A DNA stretch of 64,000 nt from Desulfovibrio sp. X2 (GTDB lineage: Bacteria; Desulfobacterota; Desulfovibrionia; Desulfovibrionales; Desulfovibrionaceae). This document shows, piece after piece, positions 15,948-24,687 of the stretch. The notes under the pieces are model-generated. The model was given only the letters and a program-made list of their open reading frames with translations. It made no database searches and had not been told where the DNA came from. Positions within the stretch are counted from its first letter, which is position 1. Each line of letters starts with the position of its first letter. The stretch spans positions 1 to 64,000 of the forward strand of contig NZ_ATHV01000015.1 of NCBI RefSeq assembly GCF_000422205.1, written 5' to 3'. The position numbers were made by a program, and so were the translations under genes.

Positions 15948-18713
15948 ATGAGCAAACCCAATCAAACCCCAGAGCAGAAAGCACGGGACGCTATCGACAA
16001 AATGCTTGCTGAGTGCGGCTGGGTGGTTCAGGACAAAAAGAAAATTAATTTCAATGCTGGGCTGGGTATTGCAGTCAGAGAATACCCAACGGATGTGGGG
16101 CCAGCTGATTATGCCCTCTTTGTTGACAGAAAACCTGTCGGCGTCATCGAAGCAAAGCGCGAAGAGGAAGGACAACACCTCGTCAATGTCGCGGAGCAAT
16201 CAGAGGAATATGCCAACGCTCAACTGAAGTGGGTTAAGGACAATTTTCCGCTACCGTTCATCTATGAAAGCACAGGGGTAATCACAATTTTTCGGGATCA
16301 GCGGGATCCCAAGCCTCGTTCCCGAGAGGTGTTCAGCTTTCATAGACCAGAGACATTTCAAGAATGGCTGGCGCAACATGATACCCTAAGGGGACGACTC
16401 GAAAAGTTGCCTCCTCTTCCAACACAAGGGCTCCGAGACTGCCAAAAGAGAGCAATTCAAAATCTCGAAGGCTCGTTCAAGCTGGCAAAGCCCAGGGCTC
16501 TCGTGCAGATGGCGACTGGAGCCGGAAAGACGTACACCGCCATTACCTCGGTGTATCGCCTTCTCAAACACGCCAATGCGAAGCGAATTCTTTTTCTGGT
16601 CGATACCAAGAACCTGGGGGAGCAGGCGGAGCAGGAGTTCATGGCGTTTACGCCGAATGACTCGAACGATCTTTTTACCCGCCTCTACAATGTCCAGCGG
16701 CTTAAATCCAGCTACATCCCTCATTCGTCTCATGTTTGCATTTCAACGATTCAGCGTCTCTACTCCATCTTGAAAGGTGTAGAGCTGGACGAGGCTGCGG
16801 AAGAATCTAATCCCGCTGAGCATGTGGGGCCGAAAGCTCCTATTCCGGTTGCTTACAACGGCAAGATTCCCATCGAATTTTTCGACTTCATCGTCATCGA
16901 CGAGTGCCACCGCTCTATTTACAATCTCTGGCGGCAGGTTCTGGACTATTTCGATGCCTTCTTGGTCGGGTTGACCGCTACGCCAGACAAGCGCACCTTT
17001 GCCTTTTTCAATGAAAACGTTGTCAGCGAATACTCCCATGAGGACGCTGTCGCCGACGGGGTGAACGTCGGATATGACGTCTACACCATCGAGACGCAGA
17101 TTACGAAGCAGGGAGCAGTTCTCAAGGCTAACCAATCCATTGAGAAGAGGAACCGGCTCTCTCGAAAAAAACGCTGGGAACAGCAAGACGAGGATGAGGA
17201 GTATTCCGGCACGCAACTTGACAAGGAAGTGGTCAACCCGAGCCAGATTCGCAACATCATCAAGACATACAAAGACAAGCTGCCTGTCATCTTTCCAGGA
17301 CGTTGCGAAGTGCCCAAAACGCTCATCTTCGCCAAGACAGACAGCCATGCGGACGACATCATCAAAGTCGTTCGTGAGGAATTCGGCGAGGGAAACGAGT
17401 TTTGCAAGAAGGTCACGTACAAAGCCAATGAGGACCCGAAGTCCGTCCTGGCGCAGTTCAGGAACAGCTACAATCCCCGCATCGCAGTGACTGTGGACAT
17501 GATCGCCACGGGAACGGATGTGAAGCCCCTGGAGTGCCTTCTCTTCATGCGCGATGTTCGAAGCAAGAACTACTTCGAGCAGATGAAGGGGCGCGGCACC
17601 AGAACCCTTGATTATGACGGGTTGAAAAAGGTCACGCCTTCGGCATCCAGCAACAAGACGCATTTCGTCATCGTAGACGCCATCGGCGTCACCAAGTCGC
17701 ACAAGACGGATAGTCGCGCTCTGGAGCGAAAACCCACCGTCTCGCTGAAGGACTTGCTCATGAGCGTGATGATGGGCGCGACGGACGACGACACCCTGAC
17801 CAGTCTGGCAAGCAGGCTGACACGACTGAACCACCAGCTCACTCCCGAGGATCAGAAGCGCATCGAAGTAAAAACGGACGGGGTTCCCCTCTCGCAAATC
17901 ACAAAAGACCTGCTGGGGGCCATGAACCCCGACAAGATCGACACCAAGGCGCGGGAGCAATTCAACCTCACGGACGAACAGGAGCCTACGGAAGACCAGA
18001 GCACCAAGGCCAGGCAAGAATTGGTCAAGAACGCGACCACGGTGTTCACTGGCGAGGTCTGCGAACTGCTGGACACGATCCGAAGGGAGCATGAGCAGAC
18101 CATTGACAACCACAATCTCGATACGGTCCTTCGGGCCGAGTGGGAAGGCGACAGCATTGAGAACGCCACCAAGCTCACCACCGAGTTTGCGGAATATGTC
18201 AAAGAGCACAAGGACGAGATTGTCGCGCTGAGCATCTATTTTGACCAGCCGTACCGCCGCAGGGAAGTCACCTACGACATGGTGAAAACCCTGCTGACAA
18301 AGTTGAAGACCGACCAGCCCAAGCTGGCTCCGGTTCGTATCTGGCACGCCTACGCCTTGCTGGACAAAGTGACTGGAAAGTCGCCTGAAAATGAACTGAC
18401 AGCCTTGGTGTCTTTGATTAGACGTGTATGCGGCTTGGACACATCCATCGCCCCCTATGGTGACACGGTGCGAGAAAACTTCAAGCGCTGGATTTTCAAA
18501 CGCCATCAAGGAAGCGGCTCGAAGTTCGATGAAGAGCAGATGACCTGGCTGCGGATGATCCGGGACCACATCTCTTGCTCGTTCCATATGGATCGGGATG
18601 ACCTGGAACTGGCCCCTTTTGACGGACAAGGCGGATTGGGGCGCATGTGGGAGTTGTTTGGGGAAGATATGGATTCTATGATTTCTGAAATGAATGAAGA
18701 ACTTGCCGCTTAA
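15948..18713 (+). CDS. hsdR: type I restriction enzyme, R subunit
   Basis: A 921-residue motor/nuclease subunit. The N-terminal nuclease domain has PADYALFVDRKPVGVIEAKR (the D...ExK site). Superfamily 2 helicase motifs follow: Walker A ATGAGKT near residue 190, DECH near 317, LTATP, and the later MIATGTDVKPLECLLF and QMKGRGTRT. The C-terminal part matches the EcoEI-type R C-domain that docks to the methylase. It translocates DNA and cuts unmethylated DNA with HsdM and HsdS. The start at 15948 (MSKPNQTPEQKARD) is chosen over an upstream in-frame ATG because it matches the family; no strong ribosome-binding site is visible. The gene heads hsdR-hsdS-ATPase-HNH-hsdM. Confidence 0.92.
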   Translation: MSKPNQTPEQKARDAIDKMLAECGWVVQDKKKINFNAGLGIAVREYPTDVGPADYALFVDRKPVGVIEAKREEEGQHLVNVAEQSEEYANAQLKWVKDNFPLPFIYESTGVITIFRDQRDPKPRSREVFSFHRPETFQEWLAQHDTLRGRLEKLPPLPTQGLRDCQKRAIQNLEGSFKLAKPRALVQMATGAGKTYTAITSVYRLLKHANAKRILFLVDTKNLGEQAEQEFMAFTPNDSNDLFTRLYNVQRLKSSYIPHSSHVCISTIQRLYSILKGVELDEAAEESNPAEHVGPKAPIPVAYNGKIPIEFFDFIVIDECHRSIYNLWRQVLDYFDAFLVGLTATPDKRTFAFFNENVVSEYSHEDAVADGVNVGYDVYTIETQITKQGAVLKANQSIEKRNRLSRKKRWEQQDEDEEYSGTQLDKEVVNPSQIRNIIKTYKDKLPVIFPGRCEVPKTLIFAKTDSHADDIIKVVREEFGEGNEFCKKVTYKANEDPKSVLAQFRNSYNPRIAVTVDMIATGTDVKPLECLLFMRDVRSKNYFEQMKGRGTRTLDYDGLKKVTPSASSNKTHFVIVDAIGVTKSHKTDSRALERKPTVSLKDLLMSVMMGATDDDTLTSLASRLTRLNHQLTPEDQKRIEVKTDGVPLSQITKDLLGAMNPDKIDTKAREQFNLTDEQEPTEDQSTKARQELVKNATTVFTGEVCELLDTIRREHEQTIDNHNLDTVLRAEWEGDSIENATKLTTEFAEYVKEHKDEIVALSIYFDQPYRRREVTYDMVKTLLTKLKTDQPKLAPVRIWHAYALLDKVTGKSPENELTALVSLIRRVCGLDTSIAPYGDTVRENFKRWIFKRHQGSGSKFDEEQMTWLRMIRDHISCSFHMDRDDLELAPFDGQGGLGRMWELFGEDMDSMISEMNEELAA

Positions 18714-18724
18714 AGGCTGTATAA

Positions 18725-20479
18725 ATGAGTAATAAATTGCCAACTGGTTGGATTGAAACAACCCTCTCCGAAGTATTTACTTTTTCTGGCGGTGGAACGC
18801 CTGACAAGAACAATCCATTGTTTTGGGGAGGCGATATCAAGTGGGTATCTGTAAAAGATGTTAAAGAAAAATATACATACAGCTCCATTGACTCTATAAC
18901 ACAGGATGGCGTTGACAACAGTGCAACCCAAATTGCCAAAGAAGGCTCCGTCATTCTTATAACCAGAATTTCTCCAGGCAAAGCAACTATTCTAAAAATA
19001 CCTGCAGCGATCAATCAGGACTTAAAGATTGTAAATAGATTCCAAGGAATTACATCTGAATTCGTGTATTATCTATTTCTTTCTCTTGAAAAAGAAGTCG
19101 TGAAACGTTCCAGTGGAACTACTGTTCTAGGAGTTAGCCTCAATCGGCTTGGGAGCATTGATTTTGCACTCCCTCCTTTAAACGAACAAAACCGCATTGT
19201 CGCTAAGATCGAAGAACTTTTTTCGGAGTTGGACGCTGGGGTTGAAAATCTCATTACAGCCAAAGAACAACTTGGGGTGTATCGCCAGTCGCTTCTCAAG
19301 CACGCCTTTGAAGGTAAGTTGACCGAGGAATGGCGCAAGGAAAACGCTGACAAACTCGAATCCGGCGAAGCCATTCTCAAACGAGTGAAGAAGGAACGCG
19401 TGGAGTATTTCAAGAAGCAACTGGAACAGTGGGAGAAAGACGTCACTCAATGGGAAGCGGACGGCAGGCTCGGCAAAAAACCAGCCAAGCCTAAGGGGCT
19501 GAAGACGCTTGCTACGATCAGTGAAGAGGAATTGAAGGCGTTGCCGAGACTGCCCGAGTGGTGGGGGTGGGGGCGACTTGGATATATAACCTGTGGCGTC
19601 GAATATGGAACTGCTGCCAAGTCCAACAAGCAAGGAAAATACCCTGTGCTTAGAATGGGAAACATTCAAAATGGGGAATTCACATATGATGACCTCATGT
19701 TCACCAACGACGAGGACGAATATTCGAAATACAAACTAACATCTGGAGATGTCCTTTTTAATAGAACAAATAGTCCTGAACTAGTTGGAAAAACAGCTGT
19801 CTATAAGGCCAATTCCCCTGCGTTATTCGCTGGATACCTCATAAGAATCAACCAAATAAAGACTATAGTAAATTCAGACTACCTAAATTTTTTTCTTAAT
19901 TCTCCCGTAGCAAAAAATCATGGGGACCAAATAAAGAGTGATGGTGTAAACCAATCAAATATCAATGGTGCAAAGCTCGTTGAGTATCCATTCCCTTTCT
20001 GCTCACTCGAAGAACAGGAGCAAATCACCTTCATGCTTTTGGATAGGATGTCTTCGAGTATAGAATCAGAACTGGAAATTGAAATACGACTAAAGCAATG
20101 TGAAGTGTTGCGAAAATCAATTTTGGAAAAAGCTTTCTCAGGAAATCTTGTTTCTCAAAACCCGAACGACGAACCAGCCTCCAAGCTTCTCGAAAGAATT
20201 AAGCAGGAGCGGAAGAACGCTCCCAAGCTCAAACGGACACGGAAGTCGAAAACGAAAGCCAAGAGGATTACCATGGCGAACTTAATAGACGTTCTTGCCA
20301 CTACCAAAGATTGGCTTAGTGCCCAAGATGTATTCCGCCAATGTGGTGTTGGCGATGGAACGCCTACAGATGAGGTTGAAAAACTGTATGAAGAATTAAA
20401 ACAAAGACTCGATCATAAGACCATCGAAATTGAGCGCAGGGGCGATGAAGACTGGCTCCGTTTAGCTGCCGAGGGTTAG
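18725..20479 (+). CDS. hsdS: type I restriction enzyme, S (specificity) subunit
   Basis: A 584-residue specificity subunit with two target-recognition domains: the first at about 1-150 (LPTGWIETTLSEVFTFSGGG) and the second at about 270-440 (LPEWWGWGRLGYITCG). Each is followed by a conserved helical spacer (PLNEQNRIVAKIEELFSELD; CSLEEQEQITFMLLDRM). The C-terminus carries an extra basic stretch (KLKRTRKSKTKAKR) and a small domain of 60-70 residues not required for recognition, resembling fused C-terminal domains of some HsdS. The two recognition domains are notably AT-rich compared with the flanks, as expected for recombining specificity modules. It starts 11 bases after hsdR. Confidence 0.92.
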   Translation: MSNKLPTGWIETTLSEVFTFSGGGTPDKNNPLFWGGDIKWVSVKDVKEKYTYSSIDSITQDGVDNSATQIAKEGSVILITRISPGKATILKIPAAINQDLKIVNRFQGITSEFVYYLFLSLEKEVVKRSSGTTVLGVSLNRLGSIDFALPPLNEQNRIVAKIEELFSELDAGVENLITAKEQLGVYRQSLLKHAFEGKLTEEWRKENADKLESGEAILKRVKKERVEYFKKQLEQWEKDVTQWEADGRLGKKPAKPKGLKTLATISEEELKALPRLPEWWGWGRLGYITCGVEYGTAAKSNKQGKYPVLRMGNIQNGEFTYDDLMFTNDEDEYSKYKLTSGDVLFNRTNSPELVGKTAVYKANSPALFAGYLIRINQIKTIVNSDYLNFFLNSPVAKNHGDQIKSDGVNQSNINGAKLVEYPFPFCSLEEQEQITFMLLDRMSSSIESELEIEIRLKQCEVLRKSILEKAFSGNLVSQNPNDEPASKLLERIKQERKNAPKLKRTRKSKTKAKRITMANLIDVLATTKDWLSAQDVFRQCGVGDGTPTDEVEKLYEELKQRLDHKTIEIERRGDEDWLRLAAEG

Positions 20480-20482
20480 ACA

Positions 20483-22066
20483 ATGCGCCTGGATTGGTTC
20501 TGGGTCGAAGATTTCAAAAACCTCAAGGAGGTCACCATTGACTTTGATGAAAATCATTGGGTGACTGTGGTTATTGGGTGGAATGGCACAGGCAAATCAA
20601 ATGTGCTCGAAGCTCTTGCGACCCTGTTCCGTGACCTCATCATGATCCATGAGTTCAATGGATCACGAATGCCAACCTTCAAATATAAGCTCATTTACAA
20701 ATGCCAGAATAACCTGATCGCCATTGATGCTGATCCAAATAGGGCTCAGAATGCCTATCGAATTTCGGTCCGCGGTCTGGCAGAACAAGTGCAATCAAAT
20801 CTCCCACTGAGCACTTCGGAAGACAAGTTTGAATCTATTTTTGCTCAAGGGAAGACGCTGCCGTTAACTCAATTCATCAAACATCAAGAAGAATATCTTC
20901 CACGAAATGTTTTTGGGTACTACTCTGGGTATGCAGGAAGAATGGAAGAAATATTCCAACCCTACCTAGAGAAATATGATAAGGAATTAAGAGCGGGAAA
21001 AGACCCAGGATTTAAAAGACTGTTTTTTGCACTTCCCATTCATAGTCAATTCGTGCTTTTGGCATTTGTCCTCAAACATGAGCAAATGATTAAGGATTTT
21101 CTTAATAAGCTTCTTTTCCTTGACCCTGTTGATGGTATTGAATCTGTCTTGCTCGTTCTAAAAAAACCAGGATGGGCAAATAGCAAAAGAAAAAATGGAG
21201 ATAATCGCTTTTGGGGAGCGGAAGGAGTCGTCAAAGATTTTCTTGCCCGACTCTATGACATAGCTCTCGCACCGATCCGTATCACCCGTGAAAAGCAAAT
21301 AACTCTTTGGAACAGAAGCCGAATAGAATTCCTCTACCTCTTTGTAAAGGACATGAATGCGCTTCGAACGCTCGTCGGTGACCGTGAGCCCAGGTCATTA
21401 TTCCGAGACATCGAAAGCACCTTTGTTTCTGAAATGATTGAGGAAATAAGAATAAAAATTCGTCTACGAGATGGCAAAGGAAAGGTCACTTTCCGGGAAC
21501 TCAGTGAAGGTGAACAACAACTCCTTACTGTTCTTGGTCTTCTCTGTTTTACAGCTGAAGATCAAAGCCTGTTCCTCCTCGATGAACCAGACACCCACCT
21601 TAATCCAAGGTGGAGCGCCGATTATCTTGAACACCTTAAGAAATTTGTCGGCGCAGATGATGAAGGAAACGAAAGTAGCCATATACTATTTACAACGCAC
21701 AACCCTCTAGCCATAGCAGAGTTGGTCAAGGAACAGGTTCAAATCCTCAAGCGATCAGAGACCGATTTGGAAACCACTGTTCACACCCCGGCTGAGGATC
21801 CCAGGGGCATGGGGTATTCTGGAATCGTGACCAGCGATATGTTTGGGCTAGACGCTGCTTTGGACAGACATACTCTCAATCTGCTTGAAAATAGAAGGAA
21901 GATATCCTTGAAAGATAGTCCTCTTTCCCCTGATGAAAAGGCAGAGCTTGCTAGGATCGAAAAAGAACTCAGGCCTTATGGTTTCAGGCACGAAGCCCGC
22001 GATCCGAAGTTCCGTGATTATTTAAAAGAGCGATTTGCTGCTAAGTCTGAGGAGGATGCGGAGTAA
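20483..22066 (+). CDS. ptuA: AAA ATPase, PtuA-like (Septu system)
   Basis: A 527-residue ATPase of the OLD/SMC-like AAA group. Walker A GWNGTGKSN is at residues 32-40; an ABC-like signature LSEGEQQLLTVLGL near 339; Walker B LFLLDEPDTHLNPRW near 363; and the switch histidine in FTTHNPLAIAE. Between Walker A and the signature is a long insertion, as in PtuA. It is followed after one base by an HNH nuclease gene; ATPase plus HNH is the definition of the Septu anti-phage system, in which the ATPase senses infection and licenses the nuclease. The unusual part is the position: inside the hsd operon, 3 bases after hsdS and before hsdM. The Septu assignment rests on domain pairing. Confidence 0.75.
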   Translation: MRLDWFWVEDFKNLKEVTIDFDENHWVTVVIGWNGTGKSNVLEALATLFRDLIMIHEFNGSRMPTFKYKLIYKCQNNLIAIDADPNRAQNAYRISVRGLAEQVQSNLPLSTSEDKFESIFAQGKTLPLTQFIKHQEEYLPRNVFGYYSGYAGRMEEIFQPYLEKYDKELRAGKDPGFKRLFFALPIHSQFVLLAFVLKHEQMIKDFLNKLLFLDPVDGIESVLLVLKKPGWANSKRKNGDNRFWGAEGVVKDFLARLYDIALAPIRITREKQITLWNRSRIEFLYLFVKDMNALRTLVGDREPRSLFRDIESTFVSEMIEEIRIKIRLRDGKGKVTFRELSEGEQQLLTVLGLLCFTAEDQSLFLLDEPDTHLNPRWSADYLEHLKKFVGADDEGNESSHILFTTHNPLAIAELVKEQVQILKRSETDLETTVHTPAEDPRGMGYSGIVTSDMFGLDAALDRHTLNLLENRRKISLKDSPLSPDEKAELARIEKELRPYGFRHEARDPKFRDYLKERFAAKSEEDAE

Positions 22067-22067
22067 T

Positions 22068-22883
22068 ATGCGCTCAATTGACATCAGACGTCTTCGTTTG
22101 CCAGCAGATTGGCAGGATAAAGCCGACAAGGCTCTTGAAGACGTGAAAACAGGGGTGTGCAAGCTAAAAAATAGAGCTAATATCTGGTGTGAAGCGAAAG
22201 ATAGCTTGGCAGAATTGTCTCATGACAAGTGTTGGTATTGTGAATCGAAACAGATTCGCTCGGACGATGCAGTTGACCATTACCGCCCCAAAGGCAATGT
22301 ACAAGATACAGAACGAGAGCATCCAGGGTACTGGTGGCTGGCTTTTGATAAACAGAATCTTCGCTATTCATGTACCTTTTGCAATAGCCGACGCAAGAAC
22401 CCAGCGACTGGTGAGACTGAAGGGAAGGGCGATTACTTTCCATTAAAAGACGAAAAAAAACGTGCATATAATCCTGGTGACGAAAGGAATGAGGAGCCGT
22501 TGTTACTTGATCCTTGTAACTCCGCTGATCCTTCTCTTTTAGATTATCGTTCAGATGGTAAACCTTGCTGCAAGTTTCCTGATGATCCTGACTGTGTCCA
22601 GCGTGTTAAAGCCTCTATTAAATTGTATCATCTTGATCATGAAGGAACGGCTGAAGAGAGACGTCTACTTGGAGAAGAGATCAAGAGCTGGCTTGAGGAG
22701 GCTAATGAGGCCTACGAAGATAAGAAAAATGGTGATCGTCAAGCTGCACGAACATATTCCAGCCGTTTCCGAGATATACAGACAAAGATGCGGCCAGAAG
22801 CAGAGTATTCTGTTTTTGCAAAAAGATTTATTGCAAGCTTTAGACATTATGAATGGGTCGATGAACTGTATGAGACATTGTAA
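22068..22883 (+). CDS. ptuB: HNH endonuclease, PtuB-like (Septu system)
   Basis: A 271-residue HNH nuclease. The zinc-binding pair CWYC is near residue 54, the catalytic DHYRPKG near 69, the second cysteine pair CTFC near 102 followed by NSRRKN, the conserved Asn/Arg part of the fold. The C-terminal half is helical and charged. It resembles the HNH effector PtuB, also used by retron Ec78-type systems. The ATG is one base after the ATPase stop, so the two are translationally coupled. The 14-base gap to hsdM shows that all five genes form one transcription unit. Nuclease target (phage DNA or host RNA/DNA) is not deducible here. Confidence 0.75.
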   Translation: MRSIDIRRLRLPADWQDKADKALEDVKTGVCKLKNRANIWCEAKDSLAELSHDKCWYCESKQIRSDDAVDHYRPKGNVQDTEREHPGYWWLAFDKQNLRYSCTFCNSRRKNPATGETEGKGDYFPLKDEKKRAYNPGDERNEEPLLLDPCNSADPSLLDYRSDGKPCCKFPDDPDCVQRVKASIKLYHLDHEGTAEERRLLGEEIKSWLEEANEAYEDKKNGDRQAARTYSSRFRDIQTKMRPEAEYSVFAKRFIASFRHYEWVDELYETL

Positions 22884-22897
22884 CTGTTGGATTTAAA

Positions 22898-24376
22898 ATG
22901 ACCTCACAAGAGATCGTCGCAAAAGTATGGAGCTTCTGCCACGTCCTGCGGGATGCAGGCGTGAGCTATGGAGATTATCTCGAACAGCTTACCTACCTGA
23001 TTTTTCTCAAGATGGCGGATGAGTATGCTAACCCACCATATAAACGGGATATCGGCATTCCCAAAGAACTGGACTGGCCCAGCCTCAAGAAGCAGCGCGG
23101 CGCTGAACTGGAAGCCCAGTACATCAAGACTCTGCGCGAGTTGGGGAAGCAGAAAGGCATGCTGGGCCAGATATTTACTAAGTCCCAGAACAAGATTCAG
23201 GACCCGGCCATGCTCTCGAAGGTCATTGACATGATCGACAAGGAGTCCTGGGCCCAGATGGGGGCAAGCGTAAAAGGCGACATCTACGAAGGGCTTCTAG
23301 AAAAGAATGCCGAAGATACCAAGTCAGGCGCGGGACAATATTTTACACCACGTCCCTTGATCACGGCGATTGTCGATTGCATGCACCCTGAACCGGGAAA
23401 GACGATTAACGATCCTGCCTGCGGCACAGGCGGATTCCTTCTCGCAGCATATGACTTCATCCTGGACAGATACAAAGGGCAACTCGACAAGGCCCAAGTG
23501 GCGTACTTGAAAGAGGGGGCTTTCTCTGGCAACGAAATCGTTCCCAACACAAGAAGACTTTGCCTGATGAACCTCTTGCTCCACGGCATTGGCTCCATCG
23601 ACGGACAACCGCCCATTCTACCTGATGATGCCTTGCTATCCGCACCTGCGAGCACCGTGGATTACGTGCTGACGAACCCTCCCTTTGGCAAAAAGAGCAC
23701 CATGATGGTGACCAACGAAGAGGGGAAGCAGGAGAAAGAAGACTTCGTTTACAATCGCCAAGATTTCTGGGTGACGACAGGCAACAAGCAGCTCAACTTC
23801 GTCCAGCACATCCGCTCCATGCTCAAGAGCACGGGCAAGGCGGCTGTAGTCGTGCCTGACAACGTCCTCTTTGAAGGCGGCGGTGGCGAAACTGTCCGTA
23901 AGGAACTGATGAAGACGACGAACCTTCATACCATCCTGAGGCTCCCCACTGGCATCTTCTATGCCCACGGAGTGAAGGCGAACGTCATCTTCTTCGACAA
24001 TAAGGAAGCCAGCAAAAAACCGTGGACCAAGGATATCTGGTTCTACGATTACCGAACGAATATCCACCACACCCTTAAGCGCAAACCGCTCACATATGAT
24101 GATCTTGTGCCGTTCATAGAATGCTACCGATCAACCAACAGGGACGAGCTTGTCCATACATGGTCTGAAGGCTCAAATCCCGAGGGGCGATTTCGGAAGT
24201 ACACCTATGACCAAGTCATTGCCCGAGATAGAACCAGTCTGGATATCTTCTGGCTCAAAGACGCCAGCCTCGCAGACCTGGACAACCTCCCTGAACCAGC
24301 AGTCCTTGCAGAAGAAATCATCGAGTCTATTGAAGCCAGCCTTGAAAACTTCAAAAACGTGCTGAATACGTTGTAA
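22898..24376 (+). CDS. hsdM: type I DNA methyltransferase, M subunit
   Basis: A 492-residue N6-adenine methylase. The N-terminal helical domain has the motif GVSYGDYLEQLTYLIFLKMA; SAM motif I is DPACGTGGF near residue 171; catalytic motif IV is NPPFG near 257. It modifies host DNA when bound to HsdS and joins HsdR for restriction. It is the last gene of the operon, separated from hsdS by the ATPase/HNH pair, an inverted order relative to the more common hsdM-hsdS-hsdR. A missing methylase would be lethal with active HsdR, so its intactness suggests that restriction is functional. Confidence 0.92.
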   Translation: MTSQEIVAKVWSFCHVLRDAGVSYGDYLEQLTYLIFLKMADEYANPPYKRDIGIPKELDWPSLKKQRGAELEAQYIKTLRELGKQKGMLGQIFTKSQNKIQDPAMLSKVIDMIDKESWAQMGASVKGDIYEGLLEKNAEDTKSGAGQYFTPRPLITAIVDCMHPEPGKTINDPACGTGGFLLAAYDFILDRYKGQLDKAQVAYLKEGAFSGNEIVPNTRRLCLMNLLLHGIGSIDGQPPILPDDALLSAPASTVDYVLTNPPFGKKSTMMVTNEEGKQEKEDFVYNRQDFWVTTGNKQLNFVQHIRSMLKSTGKAAVVVPDNVLFEGGGGETVRKELMKTTNLHTILRLPTGIFYAHGVKANVIFFDNKEASKKPWTKDIWFYDYRTNIHHTLKRKPLTYDDLVPFIECYRSTNRDELVHTWSEGSNPEGRFRKYTYDQVIARDRTSLDIFWLKDASLADLDNLPEPAVLAEEIIESIEASLENFKNVLNTL

Positions 24377-24525
24377 CGTGGTAGCGCATGGCAATCAGCG
24401 GATTCAAACAACACTGATACGAAAGCTTCCTTGGGATGTGCTACTAGTTTTTCTGACAGATTCGAAATGTTAATGTATTTTCCATTACAAGTGGTCGCAA
24501 ATTGGAAGTCGCCCTATGATCCATA

Positions 24526-24639
24526 GCCCAACAATCACATCCAGCCGACCCACAACTCTGCGCGGCATTTTGCGCATGGCTTCGCCATTATTGCGCAAAC
24601 GCCGCACTCCGTTGTGGTCGGCTGATTAAATCGTTAGAA
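24526..24639 (+). repeat. integron attC-like recombination site
   Basis: A 114-base imperfect palindrome. It starts with GCCCAAC, a perfect R double-prime box (RYYYAAC), and ends with GTTAGAA, one base off the R-prime consensus GTTRRRY. Inner arms CAGCCGAC and GTCGGCTG are perfect complements, as the L boxes are; further in CACAAC/GTTGTG, TTGCGCA/TGCGCAA and TGGC-TTC-GCCA complete a near-continuous hairpin, with one extra C in the left arm like an extrahelical base. Spacing and order parallel the aadA-type attC. There is one copy and no integron integrase in the window. The remaining parts of 24377-24687 show no gene. Confidence 0.55.
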
Positions 24640-24687
24640 AAATTGTTAATATAAAATTATCGCATAGGGGTCGAAGGGAAAAAAACA

